Part shown: positions 51,648 to 60,445 of the stretch, piece after piece
Position numbering within the stretch: the first letter of the stretch is position 1
How the letters are laid out: each line of letters opens with the position of its first letter
Origin: Flavobacterium resistens
GTDB taxonomy: Bacteria > Bacteroidota > Bacteroidia > Flavobacteriales > Flavobacteriaceae
Assembly (NCBI RefSeq): GCF_900182645.1
Contig: NZ_FXTA01000001.1
Coordinates: forward strand, 248,001 to 312,000
DNA length: 64,000 nucleotides
Direction of reading: 5' to 3'
The notes under the pieces: model-generated
What the model was told of the DNA's origin: nothing
Seen by the model: only the letters and a program-made list of their open reading frames with translations
The model's database searches: none
Program-made: the position numbers and the translations under genes

Positions 51648-52436
51648 ATGAAAAAAATCCTAAAATTAACAAGTTTACTATTTATTACAGCATTAGTATT
51701 TGCTTCCTGCGAAAAGGAACAAAATCTAAATGTGGCGGAATCTGCTGTTAAAGATGAGCTTAAAATCGTCAACAATTCTGTTACCGCTAAAGCCGCAGCA
51801 GAAAACGTTGCCGCGCTAGCAGGTGGTGGCGCCGGAGCCAGAACAATTACATTGGGAACAAATACATTATCTTGTCCTGGTGGTTTATGTACATCTTTCG
51901 GTGTTTGGTCAACGGGCGTTTACACTGTTTGGTTCCAAATGAAATTTAATTCCGGTTTTTATTGGAGCCGTGGCGGAAAATGCGGATACGGTATCTTAAT
52001 TGGTGATCAGAATACAGGTGGCGATCCAGGATGGGATGGAAATGGCGGTAGCGCAAGATTTATGTGGTATTGTCCAAATGGTTCAAATACTGCTAAAGGA
52101 AGCGGTGCTTACTTGCAACCTTACGTTTATTATAGAGATCAGCCTGGACAATTTGGTAATGATTTTGGAAAAAAATATTACATCCAAGAAGGCGTAACAT
52201 ACAACTGTCAGATATCTGTTAAATTAAATACAGGTTCAAATACTGATGGATATGTGAAATACTATGTAAATGGTACAGAAATCCTAAATCAAAAAATTCG
52301 TTGGGTGACTAATGATGCTAAGCGTAATGTCAATGCAGTAAGTTTGCATACTTTCCGTGGCGGAAGTCAAGAATATTGGAAAGCTCCTGTAACAAGTTCT
52401 ATTTACTATCCTAGTGCGTCTTGGGATGCGCAATAA
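51648..52436 (+). CDS. Polysaccharide lyase lipoprotein (PL14-like)
   Basis: 262 aa. Lipobox 'LLFITALVFASCEKE' (Cys ~21), then a Ser/Asn/Ala linker and a jelly-roll lyase-like domain (~68-262): 'VYTVWFQMKFNSGFYWSRGG', 'KCGYGILIGDQNTGGDPGWD', 'GNGGSARFMWYCPNG', 'CQISVKLNTGSNTDGYVKYY', 'VNGTEILNQKIRW'. This set resembles PL14 alginate or glucuronan lyases of algae, fungi and molluscs ('VKLNTxG..GYVKxYxNG'). Cell-surface anchored. Activity is not established from sequence alone. Adenine-rich start at 51648 and independent transcription. Confidence 0.7.
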   Translation: MKKILKLTSLLFITALVFASCEKEQNLNVAESAVKDELKIVNNSVTAKAAAENVAALAGGGAGARTITLGTNTLSCPGGLCTSFGVWSTGVYTVWFQMKFNSGFYWSRGGKCGYGILIGDQNTGGDPGWDGNGGSARFMWYCPNGSNTAKGSGAYLQPYVYYRDQPGQFGNDFGKKYYIQEGVTYNCQISVKLNTGSNTDGYVKYYVNGTEILNQKIRWVTNDAKRNVNAVSLHTFRGGSQEYWKAPVTSSIYYPSASWDAQ

Positions 52437-52460
52437 TAATTAATTTAGTTTGTTGTATTG

Positions 52461-52494
52461 AAGCCGCCTTATTAGGCGGCTTTCTTTTTTTTAA
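52461..52494. terminator. Terminator of the lyase gene
   Basis: AAGCCGCC (52461-52468) pairs with GGCGGCTT (52475-52482) followed by a T-run. It lies between the lyase stop and the convergent Old Yellow Enzyme gene ending at 52507. Confidence 0.85.
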
Positions 52495-52506
52495 TATTGA
52501 AAACTT

Positions 52507-53595
52507 TTACAAAGAGCCTGCCTTTACAAAAGTCTGCCAACCTCTCATGGTATCGATGAAACGTTCACTTAATCCTCCTTGTCTCAGATAATCAGCCATT
52601 ACAGGCAATTGTGGACTATCGTACATTGGGTTTGCTTTTACTTGAAGAGGAAAATCCCTCTGAAGAATCGCTGCACGTGCAATAAGCACAAAATCACAAC
52701 CTTCATCAAGAAGTTCTCCGGCGCGTTGTGCACTCATAATTTTTCCTGCCGCGCCTAAACGCACACCTTTACGCGGAAGTTCTGTAAAAACACTGAGCAT
52801 GGTTTTTCCTTTAAAAGTTCCTTGACGAACTATTTGTGCCGAATCCCAAAGCGCTAAATCCAAATAATCAATTAATTCCCGATTAAAAATATCAGCGGTA
52901 ACTTCGCGTAATTCTTCTAAAAGAAGTCCGTAACGTTCAATGGACAATCGCCAGCCAATCTGGAAATCAGGCCCGCAAGCTTTTCGAATTCCTTCAATAA
53001 CTTCAATCGTAAAACGAGCACGATTTTCCAGACTTCCTCCGTATTTATCCGTACGATCGTTCAAATTTGGTGACATGAATTCTGAAAGTATCCATCCAAA
53101 AGCTCCATGGACTGAGATTCCATCAAATCCTGCCAATTGCGCTCTTTTTGCGGCAGCGATGAAACTGTCGCGAATTCGTTCTACCTCTTCGGTTGTAATT
53201 GCTTTAATTCCTTCTACTGTTTTACCAGAGGCTGGAGCTGGTATTCCTCCAATTGAAGGCTTAGCACGATGTCCGGCATGATGCAATTGTACTGCCGATA
53301 ACGCATCGCCATCACGAATAGCTGATGCCATTTTGTTCAATCCTGGCAAATGATCATCACTATGAATACCTAATTGCCTTTCAAACGCTATACCTCCCGC
53401 CTCTACTGTAGAAGCACTCGTTTGAATCAATCCGTAACCACTTTGCGCAAGCTGTTCCATCCAATATTGATCATATTCAGATGCCGTACCATCATAGTTA
53501 CTTTGTTGGCTGGTTAAGGGTGCCAGCATAAAACGGTTTCTCATTGCAGGGCCATGCAGCAACGTAAGTGGTTTAAATAAATCAGAAACAGACAT
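52507..53595 (-). CDS. Old Yellow Enzyme family NADH:flavin oxidoreductase
   Basis: 362 aa FMN enzyme reducing activated C=C bonds. Text: 'FKPLTLLHGPAMRNRFMLAP' start, 'SAVQLHHAGHRAKPSIGG', 'FDGISVHGAFGWILSEFMSP' with the catalytic HG/H-x-x-x-W-like loop, 'NRARFTIEVIEGIRKACGPD', 'VRLGAAGKIMSAQRAGELLD', 'CDFVLIARAAILQRDFP'. Length and motifs fit the YqjM/NemA-like set. Divergent from the DsrE gene with an unusually symmetrical intergenic region that should control both. Confidence 0.93.
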   Translation of the reverse strand: MSVSDLFKPLTLLHGPAMRNRFMLAPLTSQQSNYDGTASEYDQYWMEQLAQSGYGLIQTSASTVEAGGIAFERQLGIHSDDHLPGLNKMASAIRDGDALSAVQLHHAGHRAKPSIGGIPAPASGKTVEGIKAITTEEVERIRDSFIAAAKRAQLAGFDGISVHGAFGWILSEFMSPNLNDRTDKYGGSLENRARFTIEVIEGIRKACGPDFQIGWRLSIERYGLLLEELREVTADIFNRELIDYLDLALWDSAQIVRQGTFKGKTMLSVFTELPRKGVRLGAAGKIMSAQRAGELLDEGCDFVLIARAAILQRDFPLQVKANPMYDSPQLPVMADYLRQGGLSERFIDTMRGWQTFVKAGSL

Positions 53596-53670
53596 TTTTA
53601 TATTTTTTAAAGTTCAACTTCTATCGATTATTATTTGATGCAAAATTGTCCCGATAATCGTTCATGAAAA

Positions 53671-53778
53671 ATGGATGTTTTTTACTTTATAATGGATGTT
53701 TTGAACCTTAGTTTTTAAAGACTTTTGATGAAAAATTTTTGAGAAAAAAATCTCCATTATAAAGTAAATTTTCTCCAT
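53671..53778. promoter_or_regulatory. Symmetrical pair of AraC-type operators between OYE and DsrE genes
   Basis: Left arm 53671-53698 and right arm 53751-53778 are inverted copies sharing ATGGA and TTACTTTATAATGGA. Read toward the genes, each arm holds two direct half-sites 21 bp apart: CATCCATT twice (left), TCTCCATT twice (right). Each arm lies exactly 22 bases from a -7-like box (CAATTTTG on minus at 53641-53648; GATCTTTG on plus at 53801-53808; one mismatch each). Two direct half-sites spaced by 21 bp are the AraC activator layout. Confidence 0.7.
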
Positions 53779-53832
53779 TCTTTAGCAGGTATAGTCGTTG
53801 GATCTTTGCCTTGTTAATAAAAACAATTCAAA

Positions 53833-54198
53833 ATGAAAAAAACAGCTATTATTATTCTTTCTGATCCAAAAGCGGGTTCAGAAGAGGCTTTAGGACGTGT
53901 ATTCAATGCTCTAGCATCAGCATACGAATTCAAACACGAAGGTGAAGATGTAAAAATTATTTTTCAGGGAACAGGTATAAGATGGCCTGAACAACTTGAA
54001 AAACCTAAACATCCAGTTCATGGCCTTTATAATGAAGTAAAAGATCATGTTCACGGCCTTTCAAAAGGATGTGTTGCGGTATTTGGTACAGAAATATCAG
54101 GCTATGATTTACTGAATGATAATGCAGTACCGGGGACTCCGGGTTTACCAAGTTTTGTAAATCTTAGAAAAGAAGGTTACGAAATTTTGGTTTTCTAA
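53833..54198 (+). CDS. DsrE family protein
   Basis: 121 aa, cytoplasmic. Rossmann-like DsrE fold: 'AIIILSDPKAGSEEALGRVF', 'DVKIIFQGTGIRWPEQLEKP', 'HGLSKGCVAVFGTEISGYDL', 'LPSFVNLRKEGYEILVF'. A conserved-region Cys occurs in 'GCVAVFGTE'. DsrE proteins act in sulfur relay or as small binding proteins; members beside oxidoreductases are common. Shares its control region with the Old Yellow Enzyme gene. Confidence 0.85.
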   Translation: MKKTAIIILSDPKAGSEEALGRVFNALASAYEFKHEGEDVKIIFQGTGIRWPEQLEKPKHPVHGLYNEVKDHVHGLSKGCVAVFGTEISGYDLLNDNAVPGTPGLPSFVNLRKEGYEILVF

Positions 54199-54366
54199 AC
54201 CAACTTGATAACTGCCCTCTTTTTCATTTAGAGGGCAGTTATTAATTTTATGAAAATAGATTTGAGCTGTTTTCCGGCGACTAGTAATCGTCTAAAATAA
54301 TGCTCTTTTTTGAGTAAATTAGCGCAACCGGAATACATTCGCCAATCAAAATATGAGCTCTAAATT

Positions 54367-54837
54367 ATGAAAGAGGATTTACACTATTTTATGCATCAAT
54401 GTTTGGATCTTGCCAAAACCGCGCTACAAACAGGAAATCCTCCTGTAGGCGCATTGATTGTACTTGACGGCAAAATAATTGGAACCGGAATTGAATCAGG
54501 AAAATCAACGGGAGACATTACGAATCATGCAGAAATAATGGCAGTTCGAGATGCATTAAAAAATGGATATTCGGATAAATTACATCTAACACAAATGTAT
54601 ACCACGCACGAACCTTGCATTATGTGTTCTTATATGATTCGTCATCATAAAATAGCTAAAATTATTTATGGTACAGCTGTTCCTTATGTAGGTGGTTTCA
54701 CCTCAAAATATAATGTTCTGGCGACAGAAGATGTACCAAAATGGGGAAATAAACCAAAAATAACAGCAAATGTATGTGTTGAAGAATGTGATAAACTTAA
54801 TGCTGAGTTTGTAGAACTATTAAACAATCTCAAATAA
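54367..54837 (+). CDS. Nucleoside deaminase (CDA-fold, guanine/cytosine type)
   Basis: 156 aa zinc-dependent deaminase. Zinc motifs: 'HAEIMAVRDALKNGYSDKLH' (His, catalytic Glu) and 'PCIMCSYMI' (two Cys), with 'NPPVGALIVLDGKIIGTG' ahead. The family includes guanine deaminases and TadA-like proteins; 'YGTAVPYVGGFTSKYNVLAT' matches neither TadA exactly, so substrate is open. Two bases separate it from the AraC gene downstream, so they are likely co-transcribed. Confidence 0.88.
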   Translation: MKEDLHYFMHQCLDLAKTALQTGNPPVGALIVLDGKIIGTGIESGKSTGDITNHAEIMAVRDALKNGYSDKLHLTQMYTTHEPCIMCSYMIRHHKIAKIIYGTAVPYVGGFTSKYNVLATEDVPKWGNKPKITANVCVEECDKLNAEFVELLNNLK

Positions 54838-54839
54838 TT

Positions 54840-55712
54840 ATGTTGTCACAATCTGTACATACACTGGTTAATCAACAAAATGGGAATTTGTCATTTAAAG
54901 TATTTGAGTTTGACAACAGCAGTTATTTTGATCATATTCAGCGAAATAATTATTTCACTATAATTATTATTACTTCCGGCGAGGGATTAGCTAAAGTGGA
55001 TCTTTGCGAGTATTCATTCAAAGAGAATACTTTATTTGCGTTTTATCCTTATCAGCCTTTTATGCTCGCTTCAGATGGACCACTTACAGGCATCTCCATT
55101 CAGTTTCATCATGAATTCTTTTGCATATACAGACATCATAAAGAGATTGCCGCAAACGGGATTTTATTCAATAATATCTACCAACAGCCTTTTATTCTTC
55201 TTGATGAAAATACTAAGCAGACATTAATGAATATCGTCAGAGAAATTGTCAATGAATTGAAAATGGAAGCTTTAAGGAAAGATGAAGTTCTGGTTTCGTA
55301 TTTGAAGATATTCCTCGTTTTTGCTACGCGAATAAAATTGGAACAGCAATCTATCAAAGAGGTAAATGGCAATGAAAAACAGCTTTTGATGGTACAGAAC
55401 TTAAGAAATGCCATTGAAGAAAACTTCAGAGCAAAACATTCTGCCAGCGAATATGCTGATATGCTACACGTATCGCCAGTCGTACTTGCGCGAGCAGCGA
55501 AAAATCATTTCAATATGACGCTTTCAGATTTGATAACAGAAAGAATCATTGTTGAAGCAAAAAGAGAATTATATCTCACAAACAAAACAGTAAAAGAAAT
55601 TGCCTATGAATTGGGTTATGATGATGAATACTATTTTAGCAGAGTTTTTAAAGGAAAAACGGATACATCGCCACAATTATATAGAGATACAATAGGTTTT
55701 AACAAAGGTTAA
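54840..55712 (+). CDS. AraC family transcriptional regulator
   Basis: 290 aa: cupin-like sensory part ('YFTIIIITSGEGLAKVDLCE', 'YPYQPFMLASDGPLTGISIQ') and double HTH ('SASEYADMLHVSPVVLARAA', 'LSDLITERIIVEAKRELYLT', 'VKEIAYELGYDDEYYFSRVF', 'DTSPQLYR'). Expected to be the activator for the symmetrical site at 53671-53778, two genes upstream; this is inferred from operator type and distance. Confidence 0.93.
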   Translation: MLSQSVHTLVNQQNGNLSFKVFEFDNSSYFDHIQRNNYFTIIIITSGEGLAKVDLCEYSFKENTLFAFYPYQPFMLASDGPLTGISIQFHHEFFCIYRHHKEIAANGILFNNIYQQPFILLDENTKQTLMNIVREIVNELKMEALRKDEVLVSYLKIFLVFATRIKLEQQSIKEVNGNEKQLLMVQNLRNAIEENFRAKHSASEYADMLHVSPVVLARAAKNHFNMTLSDLITERIIVEAKRELYLTNKTVKEIAYELGYDDEYYFSRVFKGKTDTSPQLYRDTIGFNKG

Positions 55713-55783
55713 CCCTGATTTAAAATTAAAAAGCCAAAACAATAAATTCTGGCTTTTTAAACTTATAAAATGAATTAATTCGA

Positions 55784-56788
55784 TTATTTCTGATCAACAA
55801 AAACGTACAGCTTTTGTATTTTTCCGTTTTCAATTACAAACAAATCCATTCCGCTCACAACTGCTGGTTTTACTTTTGAACCAAACTGCCAATACAATCT
55901 AACTACATTGTGATTCGTTTCTACTGATTTTGCAGTAAATCTAAAATCAGGATTTTTACTCTGAAGTTCTACAATAAATTTGCTGATATCCTCTGTTCCT
56001 TCGGCAATAAAATGATGGTCTACCATTTCTACATTCGATGCGTAAACTTCATTTAATGAAGCTTTACGTTTTACTTCATCTTTTTCATTCCAAATTTTAA
56101 GATGATTTTCAACTATAACTGTATTCTTTTTGGCATCGAAATCATCTCCAGAAAGTTTTTTAACTGCATTATTCTTTGGCGACCATAATACCGTTTTTGG
56201 ATGTGATTTTTCGTATCCTTTTCCATTCGGATAAGAAACCAATTCCATTTTAGAACCCCATGGCGTTTCAAAATAAACCCATGATTCCCCAGCTGTATCG
56301 CCAGATGGCGTTGTAAAAGGTTCTCCCAATATTTTTAAACCTTTACTTTTTAAATATTGTACAGCTGCATTAATATCATTCACGTAAAATGCAATATGTG
56401 ATGCTCCAATATCATCGGTATTTGGATGATTAATACTTCCTTTATTTTCGGCATATTCAAATACTTCTATACTGGCTCCATTTCCGGCATTTATCATTTT
56501 AATGGTAACAGCACCTGTGTTAGGATTGATGTTATTTAATTTCTTCCAATCAGCGTCAAGCGGAATTGGTCCTAATTGTGTTACTGGTTTAAAACCAAGT
56601 ACATCATCAAAAAATGTAACGGCTTTATTGAGATCCGGAACATTAATTCCGACATGATCTATTCCCACGATATCAATCTTATTTTGAGCTATTGTTTTTT
56701 CTGAAGCTGAAAAAAGTATTAATACATTCAGCATTGCTGCAGCTGAAGTCTGCACTTTTCTATTTGATTTTTTATGATTTGTTTTCAT
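55784..56788 (-). CDS. Fusion of a VOC/glyoxalase-like domain and an NTF2-like domain
   Basis: 334 aa. The N-terminus carries a hydrophobic segment ('SAAAMLNVLILFSASEKTIA', signal-like). Residues ~38-185 are a VOC domain ('DIVGIDHVGINVPDLNKAVT', 'SHIAFYVNDINAAVQYLKSK', 'WVYFETPWGSKMELVSYPNG') with His and Glu at metal-binding positions. Residues ~215-334 are an NTF2-like (SnoaL) domain ('IVENHLKIWNEKDEVKRKAS', 'MVDHHFIAEGTEDISKFIVE', 'VRLYWQFGSKVKPAVVSGMD'). Fusion of the two is unusual and suggests periplasmic binding or isomerase/lyase chemistry. Its neighbours are SDR and Crp/Fnr genes on the same strand. Confidence 0.8.
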   Translation of the reverse strand: MKTNHKKSNRKVQTSAAAMLNVLILFSASEKTIAQNKIDIVGIDHVGINVPDLNKAVTFFDDVLGFKPVTQLGPIPLDADWKKLNNINPNTGAVTIKMINAGNGASIEVFEYAENKGSINHPNTDDIGASHIAFYVNDINAAVQYLKSKGLKILGEPFTTPSGDTAGESWVYFETPWGSKMELVSYPNGKGYEKSHPKTVLWSPKNNAVKKLSGDDFDAKKNTVIVENHLKIWNEKDEVKRKASLNEVYASNVEMVDHHFIAEGTEDISKFIVELQSKNPDFRFTAKSVETNHNVVRLYWQFGSKVKPAVVSGMDLFVIENGKIQKLYVFVDQK

Positions 56789-56830
56789 TTTTATAAAACT
56801 GTTTTGAATAAATTATTTGATGTTTAAAAA

Positions 56831-57688
56831 TTAATTAGTGTAAGCTGCTACCCATTTTGCTTTAATATTGGCACGCGCTTCAATAAATTCTTTGTCAGTT
56901 CCCTGAGCAATGGCATCAAGTGGAAAACGAAGTGGTCGCTCCCCTTTTTTCATACTTACTAATTCTAAAATACCGTCAGCAATAGTTTGCGGATTCATAT
57001 CGAACTGAGCCATTTTACCAAATAATGCTGTACCTAAAGCGTTGAATTTTTCTGTTGCAGCTTCTCCGTATTCTTCTATAATTTCAGCTTTATCGGCATG
57101 AATACCTGCTTTAGAACCGTTATTCATTTCAGTTGGATAAACTCCTGGCTGAATGCTTACATTTTCAATTCCGTAAGCTGCAAGTTCATCTTGTAATCCT
57201 TCTGTAAAACTTTCAACCACCAATTTTGATGCGATATACGGAATCATAAAAGGAAGTGTATGTCCGCTTGCTCCGGTTGTAATATTGATGACAAGTCCGT
57301 TTTTTTCTTTTCTCATAGAAGGAAGAACTGCCTGATACATACGAAGTACGCTGTAAACATTCACATCGAACATTTTACGAACCTGATCAATTGAATAACC
57401 TTCAAGCAAACCAAAACCACTTACTGCTGCGTTATTGATAAGAACATCAATTTTTCCGTATTTAATTAGGATTTTTTCGACAGCTTCACGAACCGATGCA
57501 TCGTCTGTAATATCAATATCGACTACTTCAATGTTTTCTATTGCTTCCAGTTCTTTTGCCGGAGCAGCATTTTTATCTTTTGTGTTGCGCATTCCTGCAA
57601 TAACAGAATGACCAGCATTTGCTAACGTTATTGCTGTAAGTTTTCCAAAGCCTGTACTTGTTCCTGTAATAAAAATTGTTTTTGACAT
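56831..57688 (-). CDS. SDR family oxidoreductase
   Basis: 285 aa. 'FITGTSTGFGKLTAITLANA' (TGxxxGxG), 'DVLINNAAVSGFG', catalytic 'INITTGASGHTLPFMIPYIA' with YxxxK as 'YIASKLVV'. Downstream of the Crp/Fnr gene and preceded by a perfect FNR-type palindrome (57789-57802). The VOC-NTF2 gene ends the run 42 bases later. Confidence 0.92.
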   Translation of the reverse strand: MSKTIFITGTSTGFGKLTAITLANAGHSVIAGMRNTKDKNAAPAKELEAIENIEVVDIDITDDASVREAVEKILIKYGKIDVLINNAAVSGFGLLEGYSIDQVRKMFDVNVYSVLRMYQAVLPSMRKEKNGLVINITTGASGHTLPFMIPYIASKLVVESFTEGLQDELAAYGIENVSIQPGVYPTEMNNGSKAGIHADKAEIIEEYGEAATEKFNALGTALFGKMAQFDMNPQTIADGILELVSMKKGERPLRFPLDAIAQGTDKEFIEARANIKAKWVAAYTN

Positions 57689-57788
57689 GATTTCTAATAT
57701 TTAAATGTTTATAATGTTTGTTTCTTTTGAACATTACAAAGTTGCGCTTAATGCAAAACCTGCACATTGATTAGAAATAAGTAAAAAC

Positions 57789-57802
57789 TTGATATAGATC
57801 AA
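57789..57802. promoter_or_regulatory. FNR/Crp-type operator TTGAT-N4-ATCAA upstream of SDR
   Basis: TTGATATAGATCAA is a perfect palindrome of the FNR/CRP-family consensus. It lies ~107 bases before the SDR start and ~55 bases upstream of a -7-like CAACTTTG (minus strand, 57744-57737; one mismatch). This puts its centre near -61 to -65, a classic class-I activator position. Confidence 0.7.
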
Positions 57803-57819
57803 GAGTTTGGAATAGGCAT

Positions 57820-57844
57820 AAAAAAAGGAGCTTTAAAAGCTCCT
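57820..57844 (-). terminator. Terminator of the Crp/Fnr gene
   Basis: Stem AGGAGCTTT/AAAGCTCCT with a seven-T run on the minus strand, nine bases after the regulator's stop. Confidence 0.85.
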
Positions 57845-57852
57845 GATGTTAT

Positions 57853-58431
57853 TTATTTTTTTGCCGTCTGTTTTCGAATGCGACTTAATGTTTCTGGGGT
57901 CATTCCAAGATAGGAAGCAATCATAGTTTGAGGAATTCGGGAAGCAAAGCCCGGATATTTATTTACAAAGTTCAGATACTTTTCTTCAGCGGTTAAAGTC
58001 AGCGAAGCCTGAATTCGGTTTTGAGCTGCGATAAAACTTCTTTGCAAAATCATGTTCACCATATTATTAAAAGCTGGAATTTCTCTGCAAAGCAATTCAA
58101 AATTTTCATGAGTAAAAAGTACAAGTTCTGTATCTTCAATGGCATCAATGTTAAAACGGGACGGCTGTTGCATCATCAAACTTTCACGATCTCCTGTCCA
58201 CCAATTTTCAATACTGAAACTATTTACATGTTCACTTCCTTTTTCATCAACAGTGTAAGTCCGTACACAGCCTTGAGTAATGAAAGCATCGTATTTCCAA
58301 ACATCTCCTTCCTGAAGCAGATATTGTCTTTTACGAAGTTTTTTAATAATAGCGAATGATTGTATACGTTCAGATTCTTCCGGCGTCAGTTCTGATTTTT
58401 CTTCAAGGTATTTTTGGAATATTTCATACAT
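57853..58431 (-). CDS. Crp/Fnr family transcriptional regulator
   Basis: 192 aa. cNMP-type beta barrel ('RQYLLQEGDVWKYDAFITQG', 'CVRTYTVDEKGSEHVNSFSI') and C-terminal HTH ('SRIPQTMIASYLGMTPETLS'). It has no Cys cluster for an iron-sulfur centre, so it is not a true FNR; the ligand is unknown. A perfect FNR-type palindrome lies just beyond its terminator, before the SDR gene, and it is the best candidate regulator for it. Confidence 0.92.
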   Translation of the reverse strand: MYEIFQKYLEEKSELTPEESERIQSFAIIKKLRKRQYLLQEGDVWKYDAFITQGCVRTYTVDEKGSEHVNSFSIENWWTGDRESLMMQQPSRFNIDAIEDTELVLFTHENFELLCREIPAFNNMVNMILQRSFIAAQNRIQASLTLTAEEKYLNFVNKYPGFASRIPQTMIASYLGMTPETLSRIRKQTAKK

Positions 58432-58515
58432 AGAATGTAAAATTATATAAAAGACATTTGATGAACAAACTTTTCAAACGCTACATAACTATTAGAAACA
58501 CAAAAACTATGCTGA

Positions 58516-60240
58516 TTAATCCATAATTGAAGCCGATGAAACAATTTTATAATCAGCATATTTCCATGAATTATCAAAAGCCGATTTAATTTTCAAAGCC
58601 TCATTCTCTTTTTTTTGTTTTATTAAGGAATTATAAAGTCCAATTAAAGCGTAGCCGTTTTTTGGCCAGATTTGCAAATCTTTTCGATAGATTTTTTCTG
58701 CTTCGCTGTATTTTCCAGCTTTGATTAGCACCGCTCCTAAATAATGCCGTACCGAAAAAAACCAATCAGGTGGTTCATTATAATTAAGATGATCTTCAAT
58801 AACAACGGCTTCATTTAATAGTGAAATCTCTTTATTTAAATCATTTTTCTTTGAAGCAATTCCCGCAGCTAGAACTTTTGAAGCAATCTTCACAAGATCT
58901 TCAGTCGTATTGATGTTCCAAATTGTAATCTCTTTTAATACTGCATTTTTTGATAATTTATCAAGAGTAACAAATTCCTTTTCAGCATTTGTTAAATCAT
59001 TTTTGCCCAGATAGGCCATTCCTCTTGCATAATGCCAGACAGCTTCCGGATAAATTAGATCTTTGTCTGGTTTGGGAAGCGAAATTATAGTATCCCACAT
59101 CGAAAATTTTACGGCGATATAATACGGAATAGTATAATAATGCTGCAAAGTCCCCCATCCTGGCTGACGCATTATTTCGACTGAAGTGTGTTCCTGAAGT
59201 TTTTTTGCGGCATTCCAAGCCAATTTGGAATTCCCCTCCAAAGCTGCTGTTGCCGCTAAAAAATGATAATTATGTGGATAATATCCTAACGGATAAGCAC
59301 CCTGCGCGTGACATAATGTTGTATAAAGACTATCCACTTTTACCGCCTCAATATTTGAAAGTGATCCTTCATGATAATCTCCGGTGCGAATGTATATGTG
59401 CGACGGCATGTGAATCAAATGCCCTGATCCGGGAACCAAAGTTTCAAGCAATTTGGCACTTTTCAAAGCTTTCTCAGGAGTTGCAGAAGCTTCAATTGCA
59501 TGTACATAAAAATGATGAGCTCCGGGATGTTTTGGGTTTTTAATCATTAATTCTTCTAAAACTTTCACTATTTCAGGAGTCCACTCCTTTGCTGCGCCAG
59601 TTTCTTTATCATATAAATCCCAAGGATGAAGATTCATTAAGGATTCGGCATAAAGTGCACCAATATCAGGATCTGATGAGAATTTCACATACACTTTTTT
59701 CATTGCTCCTGCGTAAGCAATATCCAATGGTTTTCTATCTGAAGGCGGATTTGCAACATACCTTACCATTAGTGCATCAATAAGTGCCTTTTCTTTTGGA
59801 GAACAATTTGCAGAAAGTTTTTTCGCTTTTTGAACTGCAGCGTATGCCCGCTGAAAATTATCTTCTTCCATTCCGGCATTGTAGTTTGGGCCCAAAACAT
59901 AAGCAAAACCCCAATATGCCATTGCACAATTGGGATCCAAACGAGACGCTTCATAAAATGATCTTGCAGCTTCAGCATGGTTGAAACCATACGCCAACAT
60001 CATTCCCTGATTACAATAGTGTTGAACTTCCTGATTATTGGTCGAAATTTTAAAATCGATTCCTTTAAGACCTTCAAACTTTGGTGCTTTTTTATTAAGC
60101 GAATACCAATCTTTGTCTGTTGTTTTGGGAACATAACAACCCTGATTAGACGTTATCGGAGTTGATTTCGTGTCCGTATTTTTATTTTTATTGCAAGCAA
60201 AAAGAAAAAAAACAGCAAAAATTAAATAATAATGTTTCAT
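58516..60240 (-). CDS. TPR-repeat lipoprotein
   Basis: 574 aa with a type II signal ('YLIFAVFFLFACNKNKNTD', Cys at ~16). Tetratricopeptide repeats occur in two zones: ~70-110 ('AYGFNHAEAARSFYEASRLD', 'PNCAMAYWGFAYVLGPNYN') and ~400-560 ('AVWHYARGMAYLGKNDLTNA', 'LIKAGKYSEAEKIYRKDLQI'). His-rich motifs sit in the middle ('HPGAHHFYVHAIEASATPEK', 'HLIHMPSHIYIRTGDYHEGS'), seen in this TPR family and suggesting metal binding. Periplasmic or surface scaffold; no enzyme motif found. Confidence 0.85.
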   Translation of the reverse strand: MKHYYLIFAVFFLFACNKNKNTDTKSTPITSNQGCYVPKTTDKDWYSLNKKAPKFEGLKGIDFKISTNNQEVQHYCNQGMMLAYGFNHAEAARSFYEASRLDPNCAMAYWGFAYVLGPNYNAGMEEDNFQRAYAAVQKAKKLSANCSPKEKALIDALMVRYVANPPSDRKPLDIAYAGAMKKVYVKFSSDPDIGALYAESLMNLHPWDLYDKETGAAKEWTPEIVKVLEELMIKNPKHPGAHHFYVHAIEASATPEKALKSAKLLETLVPGSGHLIHMPSHIYIRTGDYHEGSLSNIEAVKVDSLYTTLCHAQGAYPLGYYPHNYHFLAATAALEGNSKLAWNAAKKLQEHTSVEIMRQPGWGTLQHYYTIPYYIAVKFSMWDTIISLPKPDKDLIYPEAVWHYARGMAYLGKNDLTNAEKEFVTLDKLSKNAVLKEITIWNINTTEDLVKIASKVLAAGIASKKNDLNKEISLLNEAVVIEDHLNYNEPPDWFFSVRHYLGAVLIKAGKYSEAEKIYRKDLQIWPKNGYALIGLYNSLIKQKKENEALKIKSAFDNSWKYADYKIVSSASIMD

Positions 60241-60445
60241 CAGAAGAATATTTTATTTAATAAATCAGTGTTAAAAGCTCGTAAGAAAAAAAGTCGAGTT
60301 TTCTCTAAACAAACTTACAAAATTTACACTAAATAACTGTTTTTCAAATAAATAGTGTTATATCATTTAATTTACAACTACTACAAATCTTTTCAAATCA
60401 ATATTAAAAAAATCACTATTTTTAACTAACCTTCATTTTTGTACT

